64,000 nt of DNA from Megascapheus bottae (GCA_024803745.1 JANJXV010000037.1:6213001-6277000); one strand, 5' to 3'; positions 9,701 to 21,386 are shown, counted from the stretch's first letter. Notes: generated by a model not told the origin, from the letters alone. Program-made: numbers and translations.

Positions 9701-11796
9701 AGCATAAAAATGTGAAAATAAGGTGTAAACAAAATTTCAGATGATAAGTCGTATAGTGATAACAAAGCAGGATAATGTAGCTAAAAAGGAAGGAGACTGA
9801 AATACCTCAAGAGAGAAAACACAGGTCAGCAAAGTGTAAACATTGACCTGGGCTACAATTGACCCTGGAAGTATGCCTGTGGGTGGCTCTGCAGTCAAGG
9901 AACTCCTGATAAAGGGAACAGCAAGTGTGAACGCTTTGAATGGGAGCCAGCTGGGAACTGAAATGCCAGAATAGCCAGAGGGCATTATCAAATCAACAAT
10001 TATACCAAGCTAACTTAACCAGTGAAGGAAGGAATTATTGAAGATTATTCTAATGGAGACTGATAAGGAAAAGACAACCAAATTCTGTGAAAACAAAAAT
10101 CAGGGGAAACCTTTTAAAGCCAGGAAGGATGAGAAAGTTGTAGGTTGTGATTACTAATACAAGGGAAAAGCATACTCAGTTCTATCTTCATGGAAGTTTG
10201 GCAACTTGGAGCTAAGTACACAAGAAGTTATAAACCTGCTTTCCACAGAATCTGGAGGACAGGGGCACTTCATCCTGGGCCACATAGGTGGCCCCAGCGT
10301 CTTTGAGAAGATAGTCCTACATCAGAAGAGCAAACCAGGATTTTGAACTGTTTTATACTTCACAGAGCCAAAGAAAAAATGTAAATAAGAAGATGGATTT
10401 TTTAAAGTAATATTTTTGTTTTGTTTTTAAGGCAAATGCTGTAAGAAAAGATAGTCGGGCCCTAAAGTCAGGAAGGAGCTAGTCAGAATCGTGATCACAT
10501 TCGGGAGAATGATAAACCCGTTGGGACAGCAAAGACAACGGAGGAGAGAAAAATGAAGACAAACAGAGAAGCAGGGGCCCATTAAGAACACCACATTAAG
10601 AAGTAGGTTTTATTCCAAGTAGAACAGGAAGCCTGTGGTGTATCAGTAGGAAAAAATATTGTTCTTGTTAACTCTTGTCCACACAGAAAAAACATTAAGT
10701 TCAAAGAGAATTAATAGATAATATGACATTACATAATATAAATGCTATCATATATATAGTGGTTATCATATAAAATGTAAATAATGTAAAATAATAAATA
10801 TATATAAAGAACTGCAATTTATGACACATTGATTATTTTATTTCTGCCTTGAAATCTTGAAGTTGTAATGAAAAGACAAGTTCACTTTACTAGTTATGAG
10901 TAGTTTGCATAGATTCATGTTGGCTTAAGTACTATCTTCATTTTGGTGATTTTGTTCAAATGTCCTTTCTTTGTCTAATGTTGAAGAACTCTGACAATTT
11001 CTATTTTTAAAAAATCAGTATCTATTTTATATTTATAAATGATCTCATGCAATCTCATGATTTTAAAGGCAACAAATTTTATTAATGACTAAAGTTTTAT
11101 TTCTGGCCTGGGGACTGCATCTAGCTGGCATGCCATTTAGATGTAGCTATTGAGATAGAATATGTTTTGTTTCTTTCTTTTTTTTTGAGGGGAGAGGGTT
11201 CTAAAAATAATTTTCAGTCTACTAAGAAAATAAATATGCATGAGGACATTTTTCTTGTCCAATTTATTTCTCTTCTAATAGTGTGCGATACAAATAAGAT
11301 GGGCATGATTGTGTGATTTTCCCTGTCTTACTGAACATGATGGAGATGAAAGATGAAGTACTTGGTACTTTCATGACTACTGAGATAGAAAATGCTCCAT
11401 GATCTTTATTCCAAAGTTTTTACCAGAGGTGAGACTGTTGAATCTCAATTGGTTGAGTTTCGTTTGCCTCCATAATGAGTTTCTTGCCCCTAGACTATAG
11501 GCTACCATATTGCTTAATCAAAGCCTGTGACCTAGCCAGTCCAGACACCTCCCTCTTCTGTATAATGAATGTTGTCATATGTGTGTTTTTCTCAGCAAAC
11601 TAAAAATGTCCAAGTATCTGTCACCCAATCTTCAGGAGAAAATAACCTTCAAGTATTTTTATTTTTGTGAGGTCATTTAACAAATGTTCGGCTTCTATTA
11701 CATGGCCAGAAGCTGTTTATTGAAGGGTGTAGATTTCAGTCACCTCATGAAGGACAATTTTCCTAGAAAAATAATCCAGTGTTGCCTCTACATTAA
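9701..11796. other. Unassigned; possibly ancient interspersed repeats
   Basis: 10560-10655 (GTTTTATTCCAAGTAGAACAGGAAGCC) has the feel of an old mammalian interspersed repeat, but I cannot name one. 10690-10830 is AT-rich low complexity. The rest shows nothing. Confidence 0.35.
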
Positions 11797-11862
11797 AGAG
11801 AGAGAGAGAGAGACAGAGTGAGAGAGAGTGAGAGACAGACAGAGGGAGACAGAAAGGGGGAG
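11797..11862. repeat. (GA)n microsatellite
   Basis: Imperfect GA/GACA/GAGT purine tract of about 66 bp. Confidence 0.9.
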
Positions 11863-12984
11863 GAAAATGCATTATTATGTTCAACTAATGAGATTTTGGG
11901 AGTCAATTTTGATTTTCTACTCTGACAATGAGTGTTAAATGGAATATTTTGATATGAATCCCCTCTCAAGTATATATGTGTACCTAAATATGGCTAGAAT
12001 GAGCTTTTTATATATTTTTCTATAATATTTAAATCTTATTTACACTAAGCACCCTGCCTCATGTTGTTTCTGGTGTTGGATACACACATATATAAAAACT
12101 GAACAAAACTGTTACAAGTTAAGTCACACACTAACTCTTATGTCATTGGCTGGAACTTTCTCTAAATATATTCTGAAAACTATAAGGAAATGACTATAAA
12201 TATCCACATGCTTAAAAAATTCAAGTCACTAGAGAGAAAAATAAAAAAGAAGCTAAATCTGATTAGTTAATATTTAGAATAAAATTTGGAACCAGAAAGA
12301 AGTGTGAATTTATTCTATTTGTTGCAGAATGATTAGTGATAACAGATTATATTCATTCTAGAATTTTTAATAAGAATTTCCAAATGTCCCCAGAAACTAA
12401 AAGTTCCATATGTCACTCAGAAGGTCATTTTTGTTGTTAAAAATGCTCTGTTTCACCTGTTTTAGAGATATTTACCCCCACGGTTTTTGTTGTTGCTGTT
12501 ATTTGTTTTTTTCACTCCTAATTATTTGTCATCTGAATCTTTCTGAAATTTTTCTAGGAATTCCCACATTCCTTATGTCTTAAACATGTTTTTAGACTAG
12601 TTCCATCTCATGTAATACTACCATTTTTTCCGTATGCTAGTAACCAGGAATTTTTTGTATTACCAAGTTTCAGTGGCAGATTTCTTTGTTTCAAAAATTA
12701 ATCAAGGTTTTCTGAGTGTTTTCTGGAGGTTCTGCAATTGGGCTATTGCTTTGGAAAACTATGAGCTCTCCAAGTACATAAGAAACATGGCTGTCAACTC
12801 TTTTACTTCCATGGCTTGGCTTTTCATGCTGGGTTGATTCTCAGTCAAGATTTTTCACTGTATTTTCTCAACAATATCTTTTGCTATGGAGAAATATTTG
12901 ATCTTAATCATGTTCAACTCATGGTTTATTTCATGGTTCTTGCTTTTGAAACCTTATTGTTTTTCTCAACTTAACAAGATTGTA
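11863..12984. other. Unassigned non-coding sequence
   Basis: AT-rich, no recognised element. Confidence 0.4.
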
Positions 12985-13407
12985 CAAGGGAGTTATAGTT
13001 TAACTTGTTTAAAGTTACCTGGCATTCTCTCCTTATCTTCTATTCCTCCCCCCACAGACTCATTTTTTTTATTTTCTACTTTCTCCATCACATGTATATT
13101 GAGTATGTTTGCTGTATTTGTCTCATTCCCTTTTTTATTCCTTTTACATCCACCTTCCCTCCCCCAAATAAAATCCTCCCACCCCTTAAAAATCTTGTTT
13201 CAGCTACTGTAGTCATTTTTATTAAATATCAGTTGATTGCTCAAAGGGTTTACTCTTTGGAATTTTACTCCTGTATAATCCTATACTTTAATCAACTAAA
13301 TCATGTGTTAAAGCTTATGCCTTATCTGCCTCTATGCATTATTTGGGGCCTGCTTTACTTCTCTTAGTGTGATATTTTCCAGATCCATTCTTTTCCCTGC
13401 AAATAAC
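12985..13407 (-). mobile_element. Antisense L1 3' region (ORF2 end and 3' UTR)
   Basis: On the minus strand, 13407 back to 13335 reads as the L1 ORF2 C-terminal region (a GKRMDLENITLREV-type stretch, equivalent to the GKWKDLEKIILSEV stretch of the younger copies). The adjacent pyrimidine-rich block at 13030-13200 would be the purine-rich L1 3' UTR on the element strand. The element is cut at 13407 by the CT tract and SINE. Older family than the 1.3-kb copy. Confidence 0.65.
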
Positions 13408-13411
13408 GTAA

Positions 13412-13413
<2 letters not shown>

Positions 13414-13486
<73 letters not shown>

Positions 13487-13549
13487 CTCCCTCCATCCCT
13501 CCCTCCTTCTCTCTCTCTCTCCCTCTCTCTCTCTCTGTCTCTGTCTCTG

Positions 13550-13585
<36 letters not shown>

Positions 13586-13779
13586 CCTCTCTCCCTCCCT
13601 CCCTCCCTCCCTCCCTCCCTCCCTCCCTCCTTCTCTCTCTCTCTCTCCCTCTCTCTCTCTCTGTCTCTGTCTCTCTCTCTCTCTGTCTCTCTCTCTCTCT
13701 CTCTCCCTCCCTCCCTCCCTCCCTCCCTCCCTCCCTCCCTCCCTCCTTCTCTCTCTCTCTCTCCCTCTCTCTCTCTCTG

Positions 13780-13864
<85 letters not shown>
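13414..13864. repeat. 450-bp CT-rich tract with a 120-bp higher-order period
   Basis: Almost pure pyrimidine on +: (CT)n flanks, with internal (CCCT)n and (CTGTCT)n blocks. The transition CCTTCT occurs at 13505, 13629 and 13745, i.e. at intervals of 124 and 116, each preceded by CCCT repeats and followed by CT then CTGTCT. So about three copies of a compound unit sit inside pure (CT)n. It directly adjoins the tail side of a minus-strand SINE, so it probably grew from that SINE's A/G-rich tail. Long frames on both strands are artefacts of the repeat. Confidence 0.93.
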
Positions 13865-13866
<2 letters not shown>

Positions 13867-14052
13867 CCTGTATTAGGGCTTGAACTCATGGCCTGAACAC
13901 TGTTTTTGAGCTTTCTTAAGGCTAGCACTCTCCCACTTGAGTCATAGCACTATTTTCAGCTTTTTCTATGTATGTGGTACTGAGGAATCAAACCTAGGAC
14001 TTCATGTATGCTAGCTATATGAGGCACAATTTGAAGCCACACTCCAGGCCAT
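13865..14052 (-). mobile_element. IDL-Geo SINE
   Basis: Minus-strand copy: GGGCTTGAACTCATGGCCTG (Geo half), then CTATGTATGTGGTACTGAGG and a CATGTATGCTAGC left half, ending CTCCAGGCC. Diverged. Its tail is replaced by the CT tract. Confidence 0.85.
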
Positions 14053-14181
14053 AAATTATTATTTTAAAAATAATTTTAAAATTCAAATACACAGTAGGAG
14101 CTAGACAACTTTATTTTTTTTACATAAACAATGCTATGTTGGTGATATTTGCAATAATTTTATCAGTTAGAAGGATGTTTT
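14053..14181. other. AT-rich spacer
   Basis: AAATAATTTTAAAATTC-rich spacer; nothing recognised. Confidence 0.4.
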
Positions 14182-14436
14182 GGGCCAGATACTGGTTATC
14201 TCACAGCCGTTCACACAGCTACTCAGAAAGCTGAGATCTAAGGATCTCAATTTGAAGCCAGTCAGAGCAGGAATGTTAGTAAGACTTTTATTTCCAATTA
14301 ATCACCAAAATGCAGGATGTGGATATGTGACTCAAGTGGTAGGACACGTTTGTTGTGCAAAAAAGTTTAGAGACAATGCCAAGGCCCTGAGACCAAACCT
14401 CAGGACTGGGACAAAAAAAGTAAATTAAATAAAAAT
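14182..14436 (+). mobile_element. B1-Geo SINE
   Basis: Head CACAGCTACTCAGAAAGCTG and GAGATCTAAGGATCTC; junction TTTCCAATTAATCACC; right half GTGACTCAAGTGGTAGGAC to GGCCCTGAGACC; tail CAAAAAAAGTAAATTAAAT. Confidence 0.8.
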
Positions 14437-14526
14437 ACGTCATGGAAACTTTAATGTAAAAAGAGATAACATTTGGAATGTATTCTAAAATTCAACATAG
14501 AAGCAAAGTACAGAAAAGAAATATAG
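14437..14526. other. Spacer ending in a SINE target site
   Basis: Its last 12 bases (14515-14526, AAAGAAATATAG) recur after the next SINE. Confidence 0.6.
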
Positions 14527-14673
14527 GGGCCGGGAGTTTGGCCTAGTGGTAGAGTGCTTGCCTAGCATGCACAAAGACCCAGGTTCAATTCCCCGGTACC
14601 ACATACATAGAAAAAAAAAAGCCAGAAATGGTGCTGAGGCTCAAGTAGTAGAGCTCTAACCTTGAGAAAGTTC
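14527..14673 (+). mobile_element. Tailless 3'-truncated IDL-Geo SINE with perfect TSD
   Basis: Starts with a full left half (GGGGCCGGGAGTTTGGCC), has a 10-A linker, enters the Geo half and stops at CCTTGAGAAAGTTC. No final 50 bases and no A-tail. AAAGAAATATAG flanks it exactly at 14515-14526 and 14674-14685. The junction base context (GAGAAAG) is A-rich, consistent with internal priming of reverse transcription rather than later deletion. Confidence 0.88.
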
Positions 14674-14685
14674 AAAGAAATATAG

Positions 14686-15704
14686 ACTAGTATGTTAAGT
14701 TTTGAGAGAAGCACATAAAATCTCTCTTATTCCTTTCCAAGTTTTAACTTTGACATGTTTATACTAACCATAATACATGAAAAGTACATAAGAATGTACT
14801 CATGATGTTCACTTAAGACAAGAATGGCAAAAATGTGCTATGTGTATTCTTATTTTTGCTCTCTGTGCCTGTGGAAAACTAAGTCTCTAAGCCAAGCCTC
14901 TAACAACAAACAATTAGAAGACAAAACATTTAGATATTTGTTCCCTTTTTTCCCCGTATTTATTTTTGCTCTCTCTGTATGAATGATCATTTCTTTGATT
15001 ATTACATGAGCATTTCAATACATTATAACATATACCTCTAAGTCTACTGGGGAGAGAGACTGTGGAAGCTACTATTCCAATTTCAGAGTTTATCAAAGTT
15101 CATCCATACCTTTTGCTCTTGTAGACCCACAGAAGTTCAATGTTCAAGAATAAAACTAGCAATGTAGCTAGTGTTTCTGAGTGACAATATTGAAGAGAGT
15201 GGTCTGTGTCCTTTGGGACCACAGAAGTCTTTTAGGTCATCAGAAGATGACTATATGAAACCACTGGGATTTCCATCCTGATTTCCTCAGTGCACACATG
15301 TGGCTGTCCATCTACAGAGATTCTAATCTTTAAATAACTACCAGAAGTAATGAATCCCAGCCCTTAATTCCAGCACTTCTGGCACAGATCAGTCTCAGTT
15401 TCTAACATGGGCAAACAGCCGACATCTCCATGTGTATGGACAGATGGAAAAGAAATGTTTGATACCTATTCCACTGATAGTCTCTACAGTAATTCTCTGG
15501 CCTCCCATACCCAAGGGACAGTGAGAAAGAGGACTTTATTATTTCTGTGATATGGAGGTAGAATTTATGTTTATCAGTGCCATTGTGTTTTGTTAATATG
15601 TCAGCCTTCATCTTTAACTCTGATAGTTGCTTAACTATCAGAAATTGGCCTGTTGTAGGTGTCATAGAAACTGCAAATTTAAATTAAAATTCAGGTTTCT
15701 TTCC
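14686..15704. other. Unassigned non-coding sequence
   Basis: No element recognised; short frames only. Confidence 0.4.
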
Positions 15705-16206
15705 TAGCACTAGTAGTTCAAAACTATAATTCTAGCTATCAGGAAGCTGAGTTTTGTCGTGTTTATTTTTATTTATTTATTTTTTATTTATTTATTTTTT
15801 TTTGTTCAGTCATGGGCCTTGACCTCTGGGCCTGGGCACTGTCCCTGAACTCTTCAGCTCAGGGCTACCACCCTACTCCTTGAGCAACAGGGCCTCTTCC
15901 AGTTTTCTGGTGGTTTATTGGAGATAAGTGTTACACAGTCTTTAGTGCCCAGGCTGGCTTTGAACTGCAATCCTCAGATCTCAGCCTCCTGAGTAGCTTG
16001 GATTACAGGCAAGGAAGCTGAGATTTGAGGCTCTCAATTCAAAACCAGTCTGGCAGAAAAAGTCTGGGAAATTCTTATCTCCAATTAACCACAGGAAAGG
16101 TGGAAGTAAAAGCATAGCTCAAGTGGTAGAGTGCAAGTCTCGAGTGAAGAAGGTATGGGGCAGAATCCAGGCCCTGAATTCAAGCTGCGGTACCAGCACA
16201 CAAAAA
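15705..16206 (+). mobile_element. B1-Geo SINE split by another SINE
   Basis: Outer copy in two parts, 15705-15751 (TTCTAGCTATCAGGAAGCTG) and 16012-16206 (GAGATTTGAGG, TCTTATCTCCAATTAACCAC, AGCTCAAGTGGTAGAGTG, GGCCCTGAATTCAAGC). The parts rejoin when the inner copy and one copy of AGGAAGCTGAG are removed. Confidence 0.88.
15752..16011 (-). mobile_element. B1-Geo SINE nested in a same-family copy
   Basis: Complete minus-strand element: (TTTAT)n tail side at 15760-15800, Geo half CCTGGGCACTGTCCCTGAAC, head GAGTAGCTTGGATTACAGGC. The TSD AGGAAGCTGAG lies at 15741-15751 and 16012-16022. Confidence 0.93.
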
Positions 16207-16950
16207 GCTAGTACAAGCATATAGTGAAAGTAGTATCTACTTTATAAGTCTCGGTGATGCCAAACTAGTTGATACTCATGGGTCCACTTTGAAGGGAACT
16301 AGGAGATCCTTTGTCTCACTTTTGAGATTTTCCAAGAGGAGTCAAACTCAAGGCTCCCATGTTTCTGGCACTAAAGAAAAATCATATGAAACTGGGGAGT
16401 CCCAATGCACTTCTCTCCATGTGAGATGAGCATGGAAGCTGCCTCAGTCCTTCTGTCTTACAAGGAGAAAGCAAGGACTTACTCCAAAATTCTCTTCCCT
16501 TGTCTCTAAATGTTGATACTTAATAGTGCTCATTGCCAGTAAGGATCATTTAAATATGTCTCATACTACCTTGGAATATTTTTACATCACAACTATACAT
16601 TTCAGTGTATGGCTTCCATTTTAATATCACCTAATACTTATTTTAGTTATGCACAAGTATAATTGTAATCAAAACCTTTAATCACCATTGTGGCACAGGT
16701 ATCCCCAAATTAGATGAGATCTATCTAAAAACAATGAATCCAGCTGTGTTACATCAGCCTATATCATTGCCCCCTTAACTAGAAACCACCTTCTTTGAGA
16801 GCAAGAAATTCACTATGTATCCTTCAGCCATAAATAGGATTAGATGATTAAGCACTCTAAAACATTACTAAATTAATTGAATGTATAAACGTTTAATTTG
16901 TGCCATAGGAGACAGATTAAAACTTCATATTGAAATAATACATAATGGCG
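16207..16950. other. Unassigned non-coding sequence
   Basis: No clear element. 16780-16830 (CACCTTCTTTGAGAGCAAG) is weakly L2-like. Confidence 0.35.
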
Positions 16951-16954
16951 GTTC

Positions 16955-17075
16955 TCTTAGATAGAAAAATTAGGGTTCAAAGCAGTTAATTCATGCAAGG
17001 TTATCCATGTACAAAGGCTAGAGCTGGAATTAAAATTTAAGAAGCCTGGCTCTACTTACTTTATGAGACTATTAG
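16955..17075 (-). mobile_element. MIR fragment
   Basis: On + it follows the reverse MIR core: GAAAAATTAGGGTTCAAAG, CATGCAAGGTTATCC, AGAGCTGGAATTAAAA, then GCCTGGCTCTAC. Old and diverged. Confidence 0.65.
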
Positions 17076-18727
17076 GTGTAGATTTATTAATATGGTGCAG
17101 TGTCATTCCCTTCAGGGATTGAACTGAGACTGCTATTTCTTCTTATGTTCTAACAACATAAAATAAAATAGGACATAGGTAATTAGAGTACAAGTTGGAA
17201 ATCGCCTGCCAGAGGATTTTAGAAAATGACATAATCAAACTTCCTTGGGCAGGTACACTTTTAGAAAAAAGACCTTTAAAGAGATTGACTTCCCAGATTA
17301 TTCTAAAAAGGTATTTTTCAATCCCAGTACTATAGAAGGGAATAAGAATATTCTGGGAAAATGAAATTGCAAGATTGCAATCGAAATGGAAGGAAGAGAA
17401 TATGGCAAGTCATAAAGGCAAGTGTATCATACCTAGTGACTTTTCAAACATTGTCAAGCAAGAGAAAGAGTAATTGACTATTGATACAAGAACTTAAGAG
17501 CTCCAATTCAAGCAGGGAGTGGAGAGTAAATGATACTATTAAGAGAAATAGGAGCTAGATGATAAAAGAAGCTAAAGTGGAATGAAAAGAATCCATTCAA
17601 CGAGACTCATAAAGAAAAGTATACATTGGAATCTTTGAAGGTTGTACCCTAAGAAAGGGGATTTGCAAATCTTTAAAGATGGCTTTTTTATTATACACAA
17701 TGATGAAATTAATTCATTTCCTTCTAGAGAAGGACATTATACAAGGAGACCCCCAATGTTTTCATTGTGAATTCTGAAAAATCACATTTTGGACTCTCCA
17801 TTATAGTGTTTGATTTCTTAGAGTTTAGTCACCTTAATGTTATGTTGTCTTGGTCTTCCACTATGTGAATAGTGATAGAGCCATCTATGTGACCACAGGG
17901 TGGCTTTGAGAATTTTCCCATACTGCCTATAAATAATGTAGGAAAGACAGTGAGAATGCAGACAGCAGTCATATGCATATATAGCACCTCATTTTTCACT
18001 GGAAAATCACTACCAGGACTCCTCATAATTGAGGTTTATAGTTAGATGTTATCATAGATTGATGAACTTTCACATATCTTTCTGTATTTATAGCTGTTCC
18101 TAGGTTCACATTTTTATCTATCAGTCTTCTTCCAAAAGACTTAGCAAGGATTTATTTCTGAAAACATTTGAGTCATGTGAGTATGATAAACCAGAGAAAA
18201 GGTCTCCGTATCATCAAGGATATGTTGAAATTAACAGATATTGCAGGATTGTATTTCAGGATTTACTTTGGGCTTTTTTGGTCCTAGAAATAGCATAGTA
18301 TGTGTTGGTGGTGAATTCTCAGCTTAAATCGTGACTGCCTGTTTAAATAAGAGCAGTTACCCTTCCCCAAGTTAGGAGATTTCAGGGTTTTTGAAACCTC
18401 ATTTGAATAATGGAAACAGGCAGTGTAGGGATTATCATGTCATTGTTGGCCTGTTGTTGGAAACCAGCAACAATTGATCCAATGTCAAGAAGAACATTAA
18501 CAGCAACAATTGCATATAGAATTGATGCCTATATTACTTACATTATGTGTGAAAGGTGGAGTGACAGGAAAAAAATGCAGAACCAGAAAATGAGAATTGG
18601 AATGTTGTAGCTGCAAGTTTAGAGTGATATTTTTCTCTGCCTAATGCCCAAGGTTGTTCTATAAAATAAAATTGTCCAGTGGTTGTAAAACTTTGTAATA
18701 AACAGACAAGATTCTCACCTACTTATT
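17076..18727. other. Unassigned non-coding sequence
   Basis: 1.65 kb without a recognised repeat or gene. Minor short frames on both strands lack any domain. Confidence 0.4.
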
Positions 18728-18860
18728 TTTTTCATGTATTAATTCAACCAATATTTTTTGAGATTCACTTGTACAAAGTACTGTATTAGTCTCTAGGCAT
18801 ATATTAGTGAGAAAATTAGAAATTGCCTTAATATTTTGGAGCTTTCTTACAAGCTTGTGC
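18728..18860 (-). mobile_element. L2 3'-end fragment
   Basis: Reverse of the L2 3' end: TTAATTCAACCAATATTTTTTG, GTACTGTATTAGTCTCTAGGC, and TTTTGGAGCTTTC where a GGAGCTTACA-type motif is expected. Confidence 0.65.
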
Positions 18861-19334
18861 TATATTTCACCTAGACATTGACTGATATTGTGCCCTGTGT
18901 AGGTTTTAGCCTAATCCAAGAATACTATGTATACCATTTAATCTTTTATTCTCTGTTTAGGGGTCCATCTGTGGGGGTAGGATTGACTTTTACTACAATG
19001 TGACCTGGAAAATGTATTCAATTGGTACAATTTCTTTAAGTCTTTATAAATTGAAAATAATAGAGTGTTTAACCTTACCTTAAGACTATTAGAACATAAT
19101 TAACCATAGCTTTTAAGACCATCCATGTATTATCTGGCATGCAGAGAGTCCCCCATAAATTATGATATAACGCTAAGCACAGAAAAGACAAATAGTATAC
19201 GATTCTGCTTCTACAAGGTATTTAGTACAGTCAAAAACCATAGGGGGAAAACTAGAATTGTGATTTTCAAAGTCTGGGAAGGGGAAGAAATGAGGAGAAC
19301 TTGCTTAATGTCACAAAGATTCCATGGTGTCAGA
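18861..19334. other. Unassigned non-coding sequence
   Basis: May include further degraded L1 directly upstream of the L1 3' end that follows; nothing certain. Confidence 0.35.
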
Positions 19335-19445
19335 TAAAGATCTGTGGAGACAGGTAGTGGTGATGGTGGGACCTTATGAATGTACTTAAAACAGTTACAA
19401 TAGTAATTTTTTCTTGTTACATATATTCTACTCCAATAAAAAACA
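19335..19445 (+). mobile_element. Old L1M-type 3' end
   Basis: GTGGTGATGGTGGGACC, ATGAATGTACTTAAAACAG, TTGTTACATATATTCTACTC and CAATAAAAAA follow the well-known 3' terminus of old mammalian L1 families. Confidence 0.75.
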
Positions 19446-20386
19446 GGGGAAAATAGTAATATTCACTTTTCCCACACAATTATGGGCATGTGGACTACCT
19501 CTTGTCCTCATTCAGTTGCTAAACTTCTCATGAAGGGGTAATCTAGGGGATTTCTAAATAATTCACATGGCCAGAGTCATAGGAATGGCACAATATCAGC
19601 TTGCAAGGATTCTGTTCATTTCCATGCAGAATTTTTAGGCCTTGCAGCCTCCATCAATAATCCATAGCTTGTGAAGAAGGGAATAGCCACTGGATGATTC
19701 AGCCACAGAAGCCAGTGCCACCTCAAGGGAGAGCCTGAGGCAAGTGACTACTTAACTTTCTTCCGTAGGGGGAGACACTGCCTTCCATAGACCAAGCAAT
19801 CCCAGAAAGGGAAATGTGAACACCATCTTCTTGCTACACTAGCCCACCTGGGGCAGGGAGGTAGGCAGAATATTTGTGTTTCCCCCAGCCATGAAGACAG
19901 CCTGTCCTATCGTGAAGGACCTTCATGCTAGCAGGATGTATGGCACGCACGCCCTGCCCACCCCAGAGGGCCAATTAAGAAACCCACCAGATAGAATGCT
20001 GGAGTAAACCTGGGAGAGTGTCACAGTCTGCTTTCACAGGTCTCTCTGCCAGCCTGGCTGTCTGTCAGCTCCTGCAGCCCAAAGCCATTGAAGCAGGTGC
20101 TACATTAATATGCATTATTCCTCCTTTCAACTGCCTTTGATCTGTGGGCAGGACACACCACACACAGAGGCTTTTGGTGAGCTCCTTCCCCAGAGTACCA
20201 TTTCTCTCAGGGATTTTCAGTACAGAAAATCCGGAGACTAGAACTTCCAGTTAAGAGAAACAGCTGGTGCTTGAACAATCACAGTGTAGCTGATGAAGTG
20301 GTTTTCTTTTCTCATTTTTTTTTCATGACATGTCTTATCCAGAATTCTCTTTTGGATTGTATCAATGATATTACCTTAAAGTGCCA
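19446..20386. other. Repeat-free GC-richer block
   Basis: 19660-20240 is GC-richer than the surroundings and free of recognised repeats. It includes a TCF/LEF-like CTTTGATCTG beside a RUNX-like TGTGG (about 20145-20157) and an octamer-like TATGCATTATT (about 20109-20119). Possible conserved regulatory DNA; motif presence alone proves little. Confidence 0.35.
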
Positions 20387-20388
20387 AG

Positions 20389-20745
20389 GCGAGTGTATCA
20401 ATTCCCTAGGACTGCTGTAACAAAATACTGTGCAGTGGCTGGCTTAGAAAAAAAGAGAATTCTTTTTATGTATCTGGAGATGGAGAGTCTAAAATTAAGG
20501 CATGTCTTGGGTTGGTTCTTTTGGGGCTTATAGAATCAGTTGTGCACAGATCCCCTGGCTTCTGGCAGCTGTCAACAATCCTTAGATTGCTGGGATTGTG
20601 AGACAGTAACTCTAGTCCCTGCCTATCTCACATGGCATTCTTCCATGCTTGTCTCCTCTGTGACTCTAATATTTCTGAATCTTCCTCTCAGAATAAGGTG
20701 AGCAGTTGTAGAAGTGCAGATTCACATTCATCCATCATGTGCTCA
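20389..20745 (-). mobile_element. MLT1-like MaLR LTR (ancient endogenous LTR)
   Basis: On + it begins GTGTATCAATTCCCTAGGACTGCTGTAAC and runs through a degraded TGGCTTAGAAAA, GGAGATGGAGAGTC, CTCACATGGCATTC and CTTCCTCTCAGAAT. This matches the reverse of the MLT1 LTR 3' half. Solo or partial LTR; no internal viral genes seen. Confidence 0.75.
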
Positions 20746-20944
20746 ACTCATATTTATCACAGCTTCAAATATCTTCCGTCTAAATAGAGCCTAAGTTTTG
20801 GGGCACTAAAATATAGGTGTTTGGCCTCCAGTAGAACAAAGCCTTGCCCTTTAAAAATAAACAAAAAATTAAAAATTAAAAAAATAGAAATTCATCTTAA
20901 CATTTTGTGGGTAGACAAGGGGAACAGGAGCTTTCCCTGCAGCC
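20746..20944. other. Unassigned; A-rich block at 20850-20885
   Basis: AAAATTAAAAATT low complexity; otherwise nothing. Confidence 0.4.
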
Positions 20945-21045
20945 CCAGATGGGAGCCACAAACTTTCAATCCTCTTGCTTCAGTCTCCCAAGGCATTCAC
21001 CACCACCATGCCTGGCTCAATGCATTTTTGGAGGGGCACAATAGT
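20945..21045 (-). mobile_element. B1 SINE fragment
   Basis: AATCCTCTTGCTTCAGTCTCCC, AAGGCATTCACCACC and ATGCCTGGCTCAAT follow a reverse 7SL/B1 head. Confidence 0.7.
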
Positions 21046-21274
21046 TTCTACAACCGAACAGATGGAGAGAAGAGCAACCAGAGTTTTTTTTTCCTATACC
21101 TATAGAGGCTTCTTCAAATAGAATCTCAGTCTTCTGAATAGAGAGTATGGGGTAAAGCTACAAACAGAATTGAGGTTCATGGCTGCTCACTTGCAGATCA
21201 CAAGAAGGAATGGGAAAATGTTAGAGTCAGTTCTCATTGTATGTGTTAATTACTGCTTTGAAAGATGCCTTAAG
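21046..21274. other. Unassigned non-coding sequence
   Basis: Nothing recognised. Confidence 0.4.
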
Positions 21275-21386
21275 CCAGAAGGTGCTGGCTCATGTTTGTA
21301 ATTCTACCCACTCAGGAGACTGAGATCCAAGAAATGTGGTTTAAATCCAGCTCAAGCAGGAAAGCTTGTGAAACTCTTATCTACAA

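Noticed and set aside
13332..13928. Long open frames on both strands (198 and 175 codons) of Arg-Glu or Ser-Leu repeats
   Set aside because: They are the six-frame reading of the CT/GA tract; a pure dinucleotide repeat has no stop codon in these frames.
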